This document shows, in pieces, positions 1 through 7,211 of a DNA stretch of 15,117 nucleotides; within the stretch, counting starts at the first letter, position 1, and each line of letters begins with the position of its first letter. The stretch is from Myxococcales bacterium. GTDB taxonomy: Bacteria > Myxococcota_A > UBA9160 > SMWR01. The notes beneath the pieces were generated by a model. The model was not told the origin of the DNA and searched no databases. It was given only the letters and a program-made list of their open reading frames with translations. Both the position numbers and the translations under genes were made by a program. The stretch lies in NCBI GenBank assembly GCA_022572485.1, contig JACZVU010000053.1, positions 1 to 15,117 on the forward strand. Direction: 5' to 3'.

Positions 1-900
1 TCACTGCTCTCCTCCTACGCGTGCGCGGTGCCTGAGATCATGGCGACACGCACGATTCCATCGCCGCGCCATCGATTGATCACGATCCTCGTCGCGCCGC
101 TGATGACCTGCTCGGCGCGACTGCCGGTCTACGCGCTCCTGATCGGAGCCTTCGTACCCGCCGTTTCGGTGGTCGGCCCTCTTGGTTTACAAGGACTCGT
201 GTTACTCGCGCTCTACGCAGCGGGCTCGCTGACCGCCTTGCTGGTGGCATCGGTGCTGACCCGAACACTGCTGCGGGAAGATGCGATGCCCTTCTATATG
301 GAACTTCCCCCCTACCGTTTTCCCACCGCGAAGCTGCTCACCACTCAGGTTTGGGGAAGTGCGTGGGCATTCCTGCGCCGCGCCGGCACAATCATTCTTG
401 CGGCTTCGATCGTCTTGTGGTGTCTGCTCACCTTCCCGCAGCAACCAGCGCCGGTTGGCGCGAGCCCCGCAGAGGCGAGCCGTCACGCGATCGAACACAG
501 CTTCGCGGGAAGGGCCGGGCACGCGATCGAGCCGCTCATCGAACCGCTGGGTTTCGACTGGAAGATCGGGATCGGGCTGATCGCGAGCCTGGCCGCTCGC
601 GAGGTCATCGTCTCGACGCTGGCTCAGATCTACGCCGCGTCCGACCAGGACACATCGCTGCGCGCGGCAATCCAGCACGACATCGACCCACGAACCGGTG
701 AGAAGGTCTTCGACGCGCCGACCGTGGCATCCCTGCTGGTCTTCTTCGTCTTTGCGCTCCAGTGCATGTCGACCCTCGCGATCATGCGGCGCGAGACCAA
801 CTCCTGGCGCTGGCCGGCTTTCGCGTTCAGCTATCTGCTCGTACTCGCCTACGGTGCGAGCTTCGCCACACACCACATCGTCAAGAGCCTGCTCGGTTGA
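1..900 (+). CDS. feoB: Ferrous iron transporter FeoB, C-terminal part (5' end outside window)
   Basis: This is the C-terminal membrane portion of FeoB, the inner-membrane Fe(II) permease. The reading frame is open from base 1, so the gene begins upstream and the first ATG/GTG codons here are internal. The first residues (SLLSSYACAVPEIMATRTI) match the second Gate motif of FeoB, which places a conserved Cys in the permeation path. The following stretch with CSARLPVYALLIGAFVP is also highly typical of the family. Several hydrophobic segments follow. The end contains LVFFVFALQCMSTLAIMRRE and a last helix ending in FATHHI, as in full-length FeoB. The N-terminal G-protein domain and the first Gate are not in the window, and neither is feoA. 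The piece is about 299 residues and ends at a TGA. It shows no frameshift and is probably functional. The next gene starts 69 bases downstream. Confidence 0.95.
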   Translation, partial: SLLSSYACAVPEIMATRTIPSPRHRLITILVAPLMTCSARLPVYALLIGAFVPAVSVVGPLGLQGLVLLALYAAGSLTALLVASVLTRTLLREDAMPFYMELPPYRFPTAKLLTTQVWGSAWAFLRRAGTIILAASIVLWCLLTFPQQPAPVGASPAEASRHAIEHSFAGRAGHAIEPLIEPLGFDWKIGIGLIASLAAREVIVSTLAQIYAASDQDTSLRAAIQHDIDPRTGEKVFDAPTVASLLVFFVFALQCMSTLAIMRRETNSWRWPAFAFSYLLVLAYGASFATHHIVKSLLG

Positions 901-953
901 GCGTCGCACCCACCGCGCGATCTCGCGCTGGCGGAGCGGCCGGAATAGGCGTG

Positions 954-966
954 GGGTAGCCTACCC
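954..966. promoter_or_regulatory. 13-bp palindrome just before the SHOCT lipoprotein start
   Basis: GGGTAG-C-CTACCC is a perfect inverted repeat with a one-base centre. It ends three bases before the ATG of the lipoprotein at 970. No Shine-Dalgarno is visible there. The palindrome could be an operator, or could hold a -10-like TAGCCT with a very short leader. No matching -35 is seen, so the role is uncertain. Confidence 0.25.
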
Positions 967-969
967 GCG

Positions 970-1833
970 ATGACCACTCGAAAGCCCATCGTACTTGCAG
1001 CGCTCATCGCATGCGCGGCTGCGCTCGCGGGCTGTATGACGACGAAGACCGTCTTCAAGCAAAAGCAAACGACGGTCCAATTGGTCTCCAAGCGGGGCGA
1101 GAACATCGGATTGAACCATCCGGTGGTGATCGCGCCCGTGCGTCTCGCTCACATCCTCACTCGGATCGACATTCGCCTTTCCGCCAAAGACGGGCAGCAA
1201 CGCGTACCGGGATTTCACATCGAATCCCTCGATTTGATCTCCCAAGGGCTCTCCCTGGGTTTGAGCCAGGCCGATCCCAATCAGCGCGTCGTCGTCTACT
1301 CGATTCGGCGCGAGAAGCGCTTTGGGATCTTTGACACGCACTACCTGACGAGCTTCATCGCCTACGTCCACGGGGAAAATCTATTCCTGCACCTCTCGCG
1401 CTCAAATTGGGAGATCCCGCCCCGGAAGAAGGATCGCCTGCCCGAGCCCCGGATCGGCAAGTTCCCGAGCCGGTTTCGAATCCTCCCGAGCAAGGCGATG
1501 AAGAGGGTCGACGAGCAATCGCTGGCCATCGCATGGCGCGATGAAACCTTCGCGAGACCCTCGCGAACGCGGATCACGCCGAGTGGCAAGATGATGCGAA
1601 AGACCATCTTGATGGAGAGCGAAGAACCGGAGATCGATTCGAATACGAAGTCGGGTACCGTCGAAGCAAAACCGGAAGCAAGACTGACCATTCCCGCCGA
1701 GATCTCTGTGAAGACCCTTCGCGAACTCGCTAATCTAGAAGAGCGACGGCAGCGAGGAGAAATCAGCGAGTACGACTACGAGCGGCAGCGGAGGGAGATC
1801 CTCGACGCCAATTCCACCTCCGGTTCCAATTGA
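970..1833 (+). CDS. Predicted outer-envelope lipoprotein with C-terminal SHOCT-like domain
   Basis: This 287-residue protein starts with a lipoprotein signal: basic MTTRK, a hydrophobic core, then the lipobox LAGC with Cys22 as the predicted lipidated residue. After a Lys/Gln/Thr-rich linker, a mixed alpha/beta region (about 45-190) contains VVIAPVRLAHILTRIDIRLS and VVVYSIRREKRFGIFDTHY. I do not recognise this region as a named enzyme, and no catalytic motif stands out. A low-complexity acidic/polar stretch (about 215-245) leads to a C-terminal helical segment (about 248-281: LRELANLEERRQRGEISEYDYERQRREIL, quoted in part as LEERRQRGEISEYDYERQR). That segment fits the SHOCT pattern, a short C-terminal domain thought to mediate oligomerisation. 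The ATG at 970 is chosen because it gives an ideal signal peptide, although no ribosome binding site is obvious. The gene converges on the TPR lipoprotein at 1880-2410. Function unknown. Confidence 0.85.
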   Translation: MTTRKPIVLAALIACAAALAGCMTTKTVFKQKQTTVQLVSKRGENIGLNHPVVIAPVRLAHILTRIDIRLSAKDGQQRVPGFHIESLDLISQGLSLGLSQADPNQRVVVYSIRREKRFGIFDTHYLTSFIAYVHGENLFLHLSRSNWEIPPRKKDRLPEPRIGKFPSRFRILPSKAMKRVDEQSLAIAWRDETFARPSRTRITPSGKMMRKTILMESEEPEIDSNTKSGTVEAKPEARLTIPAEISVKTLRELANLEERRQRGEISEYDYERQRREILDANSTSGSN

Positions 1834-1881
1834 GATGAGGCAGACGCGGCCTCCCAATGGAGATGAGGAAAACGCGGTCTT
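1826..1881. repeat. Imperfect 28-bp direct duplication spanning two convergent stop codons
   Basis: Bases 1826-1853 and 1854-1881 are adjacent copies of one 28-base unit, beginning CCAATTGAGATGAGGCAGAC and CCAATGGAGATGAGGAAAAC. They differ at five positions. The first copy contains the TGA of the SHOCT lipoprotein (1831-1833). The second reaches into the TAA of the minus-strand TPR lipoprotein (1880-1882). The duplication therefore makes up the entire gap between the two genes. Confidence 0.75.
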
Positions 1882-2410
1882 ATTCGATGTAACCCAGGCT
1901 TCTCAACAGCTCGAGTTCAGCCGGATCACTGCCAGCGCTCGCCTCCTCGATCATGCGCCCGATCACGGGTTCGTAGGGAAATAGAATCGCACCCCTATCG
2001 AGCACCTCGATCGCCGCGGTTCCAGCCCCCGCTCCCCGTAGCTGATGCGCGGTCGCGAAGTATTCACTCGCCACCACTCGGCTGGGATGGAGGCTCGCGA
2101 GCTTGGCAAGCTGTTCTTTCGCCTCTTCGCCGTAACCGGCCCGCGCGCTCGCTTCGAGTTTCACGAGTTCGAGCCCCCACGAAGTCGCATCATCGAGCAC
2201 GTCCTGCGACTCAACCGCAGCGGCGCTCAGCCCGGCCTCCGCAGCCGCGATGGCTTCGTCGTAAGCTGCGTCGGCCAGCGCGGCGCGCGCTTCGACCAGA
2301 TGGTCCTGCCGCGACATCTCGCAGCCGCACAAGGATGCGATTACCGTGAGTGAGCCCACGAGTTTCGCGCAGCGGATTACAGTCGTCGAACGCGCGGTCG
2401 TAAGCAACAT
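1880..2410 (-). CDS. TPR-like lipoprotein ending in an LRSLGYI tail
   Basis: This 176-residue protein has an N-terminal export signal with Arg/Lys, a hydrophobic stretch LVGSLTVIASLCGC, and a lipobox-like LCGC, so it is probably a lipoprotein. The mature part is almost all helix. Paired-helix, Ala-rich segments such as ARAALADAAYDEAIAAAEAG and KEQLAKLASLHP have the spacing of degenerate tetratricopeptide repeats, which usually serve as protein-binding scaffolds. The last residues are ELELLRSLGYIE. This tail is nearly repeated at the end of the 66-residue protein at 6928-7128. The ATG at 2408-2410 is preceded by a good GGAGG nine bases upstream. A TTG one codon earlier is the alternative start. 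The gene is transcribed away from the phosphatase-like cluster and shares its intergenic region with it. No enzymatic role is suggested. Confidence 0.8.
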   Translation of the reverse strand: MLLTTARSTTVIRCAKLVGSLTVIASLCGCEMSRQDHLVEARAALADAAYDEAIAAAEAGLSAAAVESQDVLDDATSWGLELVKLEASARAGYGEEAKEQLAKLASLHPSRVVASEYFATAHQLRGAGAGTAAIEVLDRGAILFPYEPVIGRMIEEASAGSDPAELELLRSLGYIE

Positions 2411-2470
2411 CAAAACGAGCCTCCGCCCACTGCGCCCCTCGGCCCATCACACTCGATGAGGCCCGAATGG

Positions 2471-2481
2471 TATAGTATAGC
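2471..2481. promoter_or_regulatory. AT-rich symmetric -10-like element between divergent genes
   Basis: TATAGTATAGC stands out in otherwise GC-rich DNA. The plus strand reads TATAGT, and the complement reads TATACT. It could therefore supply -10 hexamers for both the hydrolase cluster (+) and the TPR lipoprotein (-). No convincing -35 hexamer lies 16-18 bases away on either strand. It would leave a leader of roughly 85-90 bases before the ATG at 2574. Confidence 0.4.
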
Positions 2482-2541
2482 TGCTACGGCCAGTGCCCGA
2501 AAAGCAAGGGCAGCGGCAACGACCCGCCCTGCAAAGAAAGC

Positions 2542-2560
2542 CCTCTATTTTTTCTAGAGG
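2542..2560 (+). promoter_or_regulatory. Hairpin with U-rich loop in the leader of the hydrolase cluster
   Basis: CCTCTA (2542-2547) pairs perfectly with TAGAGG (2555-2560) around a TTTTTTC loop. It lies immediately before the ribosome-binding AGGAG (2566-2570) of the gene starting at 2574. The stem could influence translation or mRNA stability. No known riboswitch class is recognised. Confidence 0.3.
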
Positions 2561-2573
2561 TTCCCAGGAGATC

Positions 2574-4805
2574 ATGAACATCGCCCGAACCTGGCCGGCC
2601 ACCGCCGCATGGGCCGTTATTCTGGCCCTGACGGCGGGTGAAGCGCACGCCTACATCGGCCCCGGTGCGGGGTTCGCGCTGGGCGGATCGATGCTGATCC
2701 TGTTGATCACGTTCGTACTCGCGTTCGCGATCATTCTCACCTGGCCGATTCGCTTCGCGATCAAGCTGATCAAGGTCGGCAATCCCTACAAGTCCGCGAT
2801 GACCAAGAAGGTCGTGGTCTTGGGGCTCGACGGATTGGATCCGGGCTTGACCACGAAGTTCATGCGCGAAGGCCGCCTGCCGAACTTCCAGAAGCTCGCG
2901 GAACACGGCGTCTTCCGGCCGCTCGACACCAGCACCCCCTCGATGTCTCCGGTCGCGTGGTCGACGTTTGCGACCGGCGTCGATGCGAGCCGCCATTGCA
3001 TCTACGACTTCCTGACGCGTGATCCCTGCACCTACGCACCACTCTTGAGTTCGACGGACATTGGAAACGCCAAGAAGGTGTTGAACATCGGGCGCTACCT
3101 CGTGCCGCTCGGAAAACCCAAGATGAAGCTCCTGCAAAAGAGTCAGCACTTCTGGAAACTTCTGGGCGAGAAGAATATCTTCTCGATCATTCAGCGCGTC
3201 CCAATCACCTTTCCCCCAACGCCCTTCAAGAACGGACTGCTGTTAAGCGGCATGTGCGTTCCCGATCTGCGCGGCAGCCAGGGCACCTTCTCGTTCTTCA
3301 GCACCGAGTCCGAAGGGGGCGAGGCCAAGTTCATCGGCGGCGAGCAGACCGTGCTGCGGCGCAAGGGCAACGTGATGCGCTCTCGCATCGTCGGGCCCGA
3401 CAACAGCATGCTCAAGTCTGGCGGGCGGATGACGCTGCCATTCACACTCACGATCGCCGAGGATCAACAGTCCGCGCGCCTCGAAATAGACGGCGAAAAA
3501 GCGCTCACGCTGAAGCTCAACGAGTACTCAGACTGGGTCGAGCTCACTTTCAAAGCGGGGCTCGGCGTCAAGGTCAGCGGGATCGCAAAGTTCTACCTGA
3601 TCTCGACCAACCCCCACGTCAACCTCTACATGACGCCGATCCACATCGACCCCGAAAACCCTGCGATGCCGATCTCGCACCCCAAGGTCTACGCAATCTA
3701 CCTCGCCAAGAAGCAGGGCAAGTACGCGACACTCGGCCTCGCAGAAGACACCTGGTCGCTCAACAACCGCGTGATCGATGAGAAAATCTTCTTCGAACAA
3801 GCGATGTCCATCTGCGAAGAGCGCGAGACGATGTTCCTCGACGCCGTCAAACAGTTGAAGAGCGGCCTGGTCACCACCGTCTTCGATACCACCGACCGCG
3901 TGCAGCACATGTTCTACCGCTATCTCGACCCAACCCACCCGGCCAATGCTGGAAAAGACACCGAGAAGTGGAAGGACGCCATCGCGCAGGTCTACGAGCG
4001 GGCCGACGCATTGCTGGGCAAAGTCTGGCATCTCATCGACGATCCGGACACGGTCTTCATGGTGATCAGCGACCACGGCTTCACCAACTTCCGCCGCGGC
4101 GTCAACATCAACAGTTGGCTGCGCGACAACGGTTATCTCTATCTAAAAGACGAAAACGCGCGCACCAGCGGCGAGTGGTTCGAGGGCATCGACTGGACAC
4201 GCACGAAGGCTTTCGCGCTGGGCCTGACGGGAATCTTCATCAATCGCAGGGGGCGCGAGAAAAGCGGCATCGTCAACGAGGGCGCCGAGTATCGCGAACT
4301 CATCAAGGAACTCGCGGCGAAACTCGAGAAGATGATCGATCCTGCCACCGGCAAGGGCTGCGTTCGCAAGATCACGATGTCTCAGCAGTACTTTGACGGA
4401 CCCTATCGCTTCGATGCGCCCGATCTCCTGGTGGGATGGGAAGGGGGTTACCGCAACAGCTGGGAGTGCGCGGTCGGGCAGGTGACCGAAGAGGCCATCA
4501 CCGACAACACCAAGAGCTGGTCGGGCGACCACTGCGTCGACCCCGACATCGTGCCGGGCGTCTTCTTCTGCGATCGCGCGATCAACACCGAGACGCCGCG
4601 CTTGATCGATATCCCCGCGACGATCATGAAACTTTTCGGCCAGAAGATTCCGAGCTACATGCAGGGACAGATGCTCCTTCCCGTCAAGCCCGAAGACGGC
4701 AGCGCAAAGGGGATGCTCGACCCGGCCATGCTCGAGCAGAGCGGCGCGGCGCCGGGAGCCCTGATTTTTCCACCCGAAGAACGCAAGGCGAGCGGGCAAT
4801 CGTGA
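2574..4805 (+). CDS. Membrane-anchored alkaline phosphatase superfamily hydrolase (type I phosphodiesterase/NPP-like)
   Basis: This 743-residue protein is predicted to cleave phosphate or sulfate esters (or diesters) outside the cytoplasm using two metal ions. The N-terminus has a signal-like helix ending in AHA, then YIGPGAG (27-33) and a strong transmembrane helix (about 37-58). The catalytic domain begins with KKVVVLGLDGLDP. By comparison with nucleotide pyrophosphatases, the metal/catalytic set is complete: Asp86, nucleophile Ser125 in MSPVAWSTFATG, Asp441 and His445 (DRVQH), Asp500-His501 (ISDHGF) and His653 (SGDHCVDPDIVPGVF). The nucleophile position is Ser rather than the Thr usual in NPPs. 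A beta-rich insertion of about 150 residues (roughly 245-400, with NEYSDWVELTF) splits the fold and is shared with the next gene. The ATG at 2574 is chosen for its signal peptide and upstream AGGAG. The frame is open further upstream, but the residues there are not signal-like. Substrate unknown. Confidence 0.9.
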   Translation: MNIARTWPATAAWAVILALTAGEAHAYIGPGAGFALGGSMLILLITFVLAFAIILTWPIRFAIKLIKVGNPYKSAMTKKVVVLGLDGLDPGLTTKFMREGRLPNFQKLAEHGVFRPLDTSTPSMSPVAWSTFATGVDASRHCIYDFLTRDPCTYAPLLSSTDIGNAKKVLNIGRYLVPLGKPKMKLLQKSQHFWKLLGEKNIFSIIQRVPITFPPTPFKNGLLLSGMCVPDLRGSQGTFSFFSTESEGGEAKFIGGEQTVLRRKGNVMRSRIVGPDNSMLKSGGRMTLPFTLTIAEDQQSARLEIDGEKALTLKLNEYSDWVELTFKAGLGVKVSGIAKFYLISTNPHVNLYMTPIHIDPENPAMPISHPKVYAIYLAKKQGKYATLGLAEDTWSLNNRVIDEKIFFEQAMSICEERETMFLDAVKQLKSGLVTTVFDTTDRVQHMFYRYLDPTHPANAGKDTEKWKDAIAQVYERADALLGKVWHLIDDPDTVFMVISDHGFTNFRRGVNINSWLRDNGYLYLKDENARTSGEWFEGIDWTRTKAFALGLTGIFINRRGREKSGIVNEGAEYRELIKELAAKLEKMIDPATGKGCVRKITMSQQYFDGPYRFDAPDLLVGWEGGYRNSWECAVGQVTEEAITDNTKSWSGDHCVDPDIVPGVFFCDRAINTETPRLIDIPATIMKLFGQKIPSYMQGQMLLPVKPEDGSAKGMLDPAMLEQSGAAPGALIFPPEERKASGQS

Positions 4806-6829
4806 GGACGACCTTCCCTCCGGTTCTCTGGAAGACCACCACCCTGGTGTGCGCGATGCTGTTCGGCGGCGTGCTCTCGCACGCAGAGCCTGCGGGCAAG
4901 CCCGGCATCTTCATCATGGGCGTCGACGGAATGGACCCCGTGATCCTCTCGCGCTTGATCGACGAAGGCAAGATGCCCCACTTCGCGAAGTTGGCACGAG
5001 AGGGCAGCTACCAAAAACTCGGAACCTCGAACCCTCCGCAGAGTCCAGTGGCGTGGTCGAACTTCGTGACGGGAATGAATCCAGGCGGCCACGGCATCTT
5101 CGACTTTCTCCACCGCAACCTCTCGAACTACCACCCCATCTCCTCCGCGATGCCAGCACCCGGAGAAGAAGCCAGTGCGCTCCACCTGTTTGGCTACGTA
5201 ATCCCACTTGGTGGATCCGATTCGGTAAACAATCGCAGCGGTACACCCTGGTGGGACGTGCTCGTAGAAAACGAGGTCGACGTCGAAGTCTTCCGGATTC
5301 CCGGAAACTTCCCAACCCCGGAGTCTAAAGCGAATGTGCTCGGCGGCATGGGCACCGTCGATCTGCGCGGCGGTTTCGGGACCTATACGCTTTACACTGA
5401 CACCTTGGTCGAAAAGAAGAACCCGAAGGGAGACATCGAGTATGTCTCGGTTCACGACCTCGACCTCGACGGGATTCCCGAAACCGCATCGTCGATCCTT
5501 CGGGGCCCTCCCGATCAGTTCCACCTCGAGCCCGGCCAGATCCCCTCGAGCAGCGACTACCTGGGCGCGCGCCTCACGGTGCACATCGACCCAGACAGCG
5601 ATACGGCGGTCGTCGAAGTCGGCGACAGCCGTACATTGGTCGAGCAGGGGAAGTGGTCTGACTGGGTCGAAGTCAGTTTCGATCTGTTGCCGATGGGCAT
5701 GATGCCCGTCACCGGATCGGTCCGGTTCTACGCCCAACAGCTCCGCCCGAAGCTCAAGCTCTACGCCTCACCCGTCAACATTTCTCCGGCCTCACCCTTC
5801 ATGCCAATCACGAGTCCCGACAAGTTCGTCGAGGAGATCTTCTCGAGCATCGGTTTCTTCTACACCCAAGGCATGCCAGAGGAACAGGAAGCCCTCAAGG
5901 ATGGCGTATTTGACGATGACGAATACATCGAGCAGGTCGCGCTGATCCAAGAAGATACGTGGCGGATGATCGACTTCGCGCTCAACCGCTTCGAACCAGG
6001 CGACACCACCTTCGTCTACCTCTCGGACATCGACCTGCAGTGCCATATGCTCTGGCGCCACGGAGACCCCAAGCATCCGGGCGCCCCGAACCATCCGGCC
6101 TTCGATTCCGCGACGGCTTCCGCGCACGCACACGATATCGAAAATTTCTACCGGGACGTCGATGCGACGTTGGGAAAGATTCGCAAGCGCCTGCCCGCGG
6201 ACACCCTGCTCATCGTGATGAGCGACCACGGCTTTCAGCCTTACACCCGAAAATTTCACCTGAACGCCTGGCTGAGAGACGCCGGCTATCTGCTGATGAA
6301 GGACGGAAAGCAGACCGGGCATATCCTCACGGGCGATGTCGACTGGTCAAAGACCCGGGCCTACGGGGTGGGATTCAACGGCCTGTATCTGAACCTCTCG
6401 GGCCGCGAATCCGAGGGCATCGTTTCAGCGGCTGAGGCCGGCGCGCTGCTGGCGGAAATATCGGACAAGCTCGAAGCGCTGAAGGACCCCAAGGGTGGGA
6501 AGTCGGTCGTGCTGGAGATGTATCGGGGCACGGAGATTTATTCAGGACCGCGCACACACGAGGCTCCCGACCTCGTGGTCGGATACAACGAGGGATACGG
6601 ATGCTCGGACGAATCGACGTTGGGCGAGATCACCGCGGAGATTCTCGAAGACAACACCTCGCGATGGTCGGGAAACCACCTGATGTCACCCGACGTGGTG
6701 CCCGGAATTCTGCTGGTGAACCGCAAGCTACCGAGAGACGGTCACGACCTCACGGACGTGACTGCCACATTGCTCTCGCATTATGGCATTCAACCACTCC
6801 CCGGCATGACAGGCGAGCCCATTCTGTAG
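4802..6829 (+). CDS. Secreted alkaline phosphatase superfamily hydrolase, paralogue of the upstream gene
   Basis: This 675-residue protein starts at a GTG whose bases overlap the previous stop codon (GTGA), a typical sign of translational coupling. The frame is open upstream of 4802, but there it only shadows the first hydrolase. The product has a cleavable signal peptide (LVCAMLFGGVLSHA, cut near residue 28) and no second membrane segment, so it is predicted to be periplasmic. The catalytic fold matches its neighbour: Asp42 (MGVDGMDP), nucleophile Ser81 (QSPVAWSNFVTG), Asp411/His415 (DLQCH), Asp475-His476 (MSDHGF) and His626 (WSGNHLMSPDVVPGIL). The insertion domain, with KWSDWVEVSFDL, is also conserved. 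Tandem duplication followed by divergence is the simplest origin. One copy is anchored and the other soluble, so they may act on related substrates or as a pair. Its TAG stop is the first codon of the triple 27-bp repeat. Confidence 0.9.
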   Translation: MRTTFPPVLWKTTTLVCAMLFGGVLSHAEPAGKPGIFIMGVDGMDPVILSRLIDEGKMPHFAKLAREGSYQKLGTSNPPQSPVAWSNFVTGMNPGGHGIFDFLHRNLSNYHPISSAMPAPGEEASALHLFGYVIPLGGSDSVNNRSGTPWWDVLVENEVDVEVFRIPGNFPTPESKANVLGGMGTVDLRGGFGTYTLYTDTLVEKKNPKGDIEYVSVHDLDLDGIPETASSILRGPPDQFHLEPGQIPSSSDYLGARLTVHIDPDSDTAVVEVGDSRTLVEQGKWSDWVEVSFDLLPMGMMPVTGSVRFYAQQLRPKLKLYASPVNISPASPFMPITSPDKFVEEIFSSIGFFYTQGMPEEQEALKDGVFDDDEYIEQVALIQEDTWRMIDFALNRFEPGDTTFVYLSDIDLQCHMLWRHGDPKHPGAPNHPAFDSATASAHAHDIENFYRDVDATLGKIRKRLPADTLLIVMSDHGFQPYTRKFHLNAWLRDAGYLLMKDGKQTGHILTGDVDWSKTRAYGVGFNGLYLNLSGRESEGIVSAAEAGALLAEISDKLEALKDPKGGKSVVLEMYRGTEIYSGPRTHEAPDLVVGYNEGYGCSDESTLGEITAEILEDNTSRWSGNHLMSPDVVPGILLVNRKLPRDGHDLTDVTATLLSHYGIQPLPGMTGEPIL

Positions 6830-6907
6830 GAGTACGGCAACTTCATATTTTCGCAGGAGTACGGCAACTTCATATTTTCGCAGGAGTACGGCAACTTCAT
6901 ATTTTCG
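6827..6907 (+). repeat. Three tandem 27-bp repeats starting at the hydrolase stop codon
   Basis: Three units of 27 bases lie head to tail at 6827-6853, 6854-6880 and 6881-6907. They are identical except for the first base. Units 2 and 3 begin CAGGAGTACGGCAACTTCAT, and unit 1 begins with T in place of C, which makes the TAG stop of the upstream hydrolase. The unit is a multiple of three and in frame with that gene: the codons read QEYGNFIFS. Each unit carries an AGGAG but no nearby start codon. There is no palindrome of REP type. Confidence 0.9.
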
Positions 6908-6927
6908 AGAATCGAGGAGACCAAGGC

Positions 6928-7128
6928 ATGCTGGGAGGCAAGAACGTCAGGGTGAAGATCGATCGAGATCTTTTCGATCGACTGCGCAAGGTCTCCGACG
7001 TCGCGGGTTATGCGACGACGGAAGAATTCGTCACACACGTGCTGGAAAAAGAGATGCTTCACTTCGAGAACGCCGGCTCTGACGACGACATTCGAAACAA
7101 GCTGAAAGGCCTTGGTTACATCTCCTGA
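6928..7128 (+). CDS. Small ribbon-helix-helix-like protein with C-terminal LGYI tail
   Basis: This 66-residue protein starts at the ATG at 6928, preceded by GAGGAG with eight bases spacing. The frame is open further upstream only because the 27-bp repeats lack stops. The pattern is one short strand (KNVRVKIDR, 5-13), a helix (DLFDRLRKVSDVAGYA, 14-29) and a second helix beginning TTEEFVTHVLEKEM (30-43). This resembles the ribbon-helix-helix (CopG/Arc-type) fold, so a DNA-binding dimer or a small interaction module is plausible. An acidic linker (AGSDDD) follows, then the tail IRNKLKGLGYIS. That tail closely matches the end of the TPR lipoprotein at 1880-2410. The gene lies between the hydrolase pair and the membrane protein, on the same strand. 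An autoregulatory role is inference only. No signal peptide is present, so the protein is cytoplasmic. Confidence 0.75.
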   Translation: MLGGKNVRVKIDRDLFDRLRKVSDVAGYATTEEFVTHVLEKEMLHFENAGSDDDIRNKLKGLGYIS

Positions 7129-7151
7129 GAAAACGCGCTGTGAGGCACGAT

Positions 7152-7192
7152 CGCTCAGGAGCATTTATCTCCGCCCGAAGGGCGGTTGAGCG
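7152..7192 (+). terminator. Nested hairpin between small protein and membrane protein genes
   Basis: CCGCCC-GAA-GGGCGG (7171-7185) forms a tight six-pair stem. It is enclosed by CGCTCA (7152-7157) and TGAGCG (7187-7192). No U tract follows, so it is not a classic intrinsic terminator. A partial terminator, an mRNA processing or stability element, or an attenuator are all possible. It may lower expression of the downstream genes relative to the hydrolases. Confidence 0.4.
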
Positions 7193-7211
7193 CTCATAAG
7201 AAAGCGACCCG

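Noticed and set aside
4436..4801. Upstream extension of the second hydrolase frame
   Set aside because: The extra residues are Arg-rich shadow translation of the first hydrolase gene. The GTG at 4802 starts a proper signal peptide.
2574..6829. Formylglycine-type sulfatases
   Set aside because: No CxPxR or CxAxR motif is present in either protein. The metal and nucleophile pattern is of the phosphodiesterase/NPP type.
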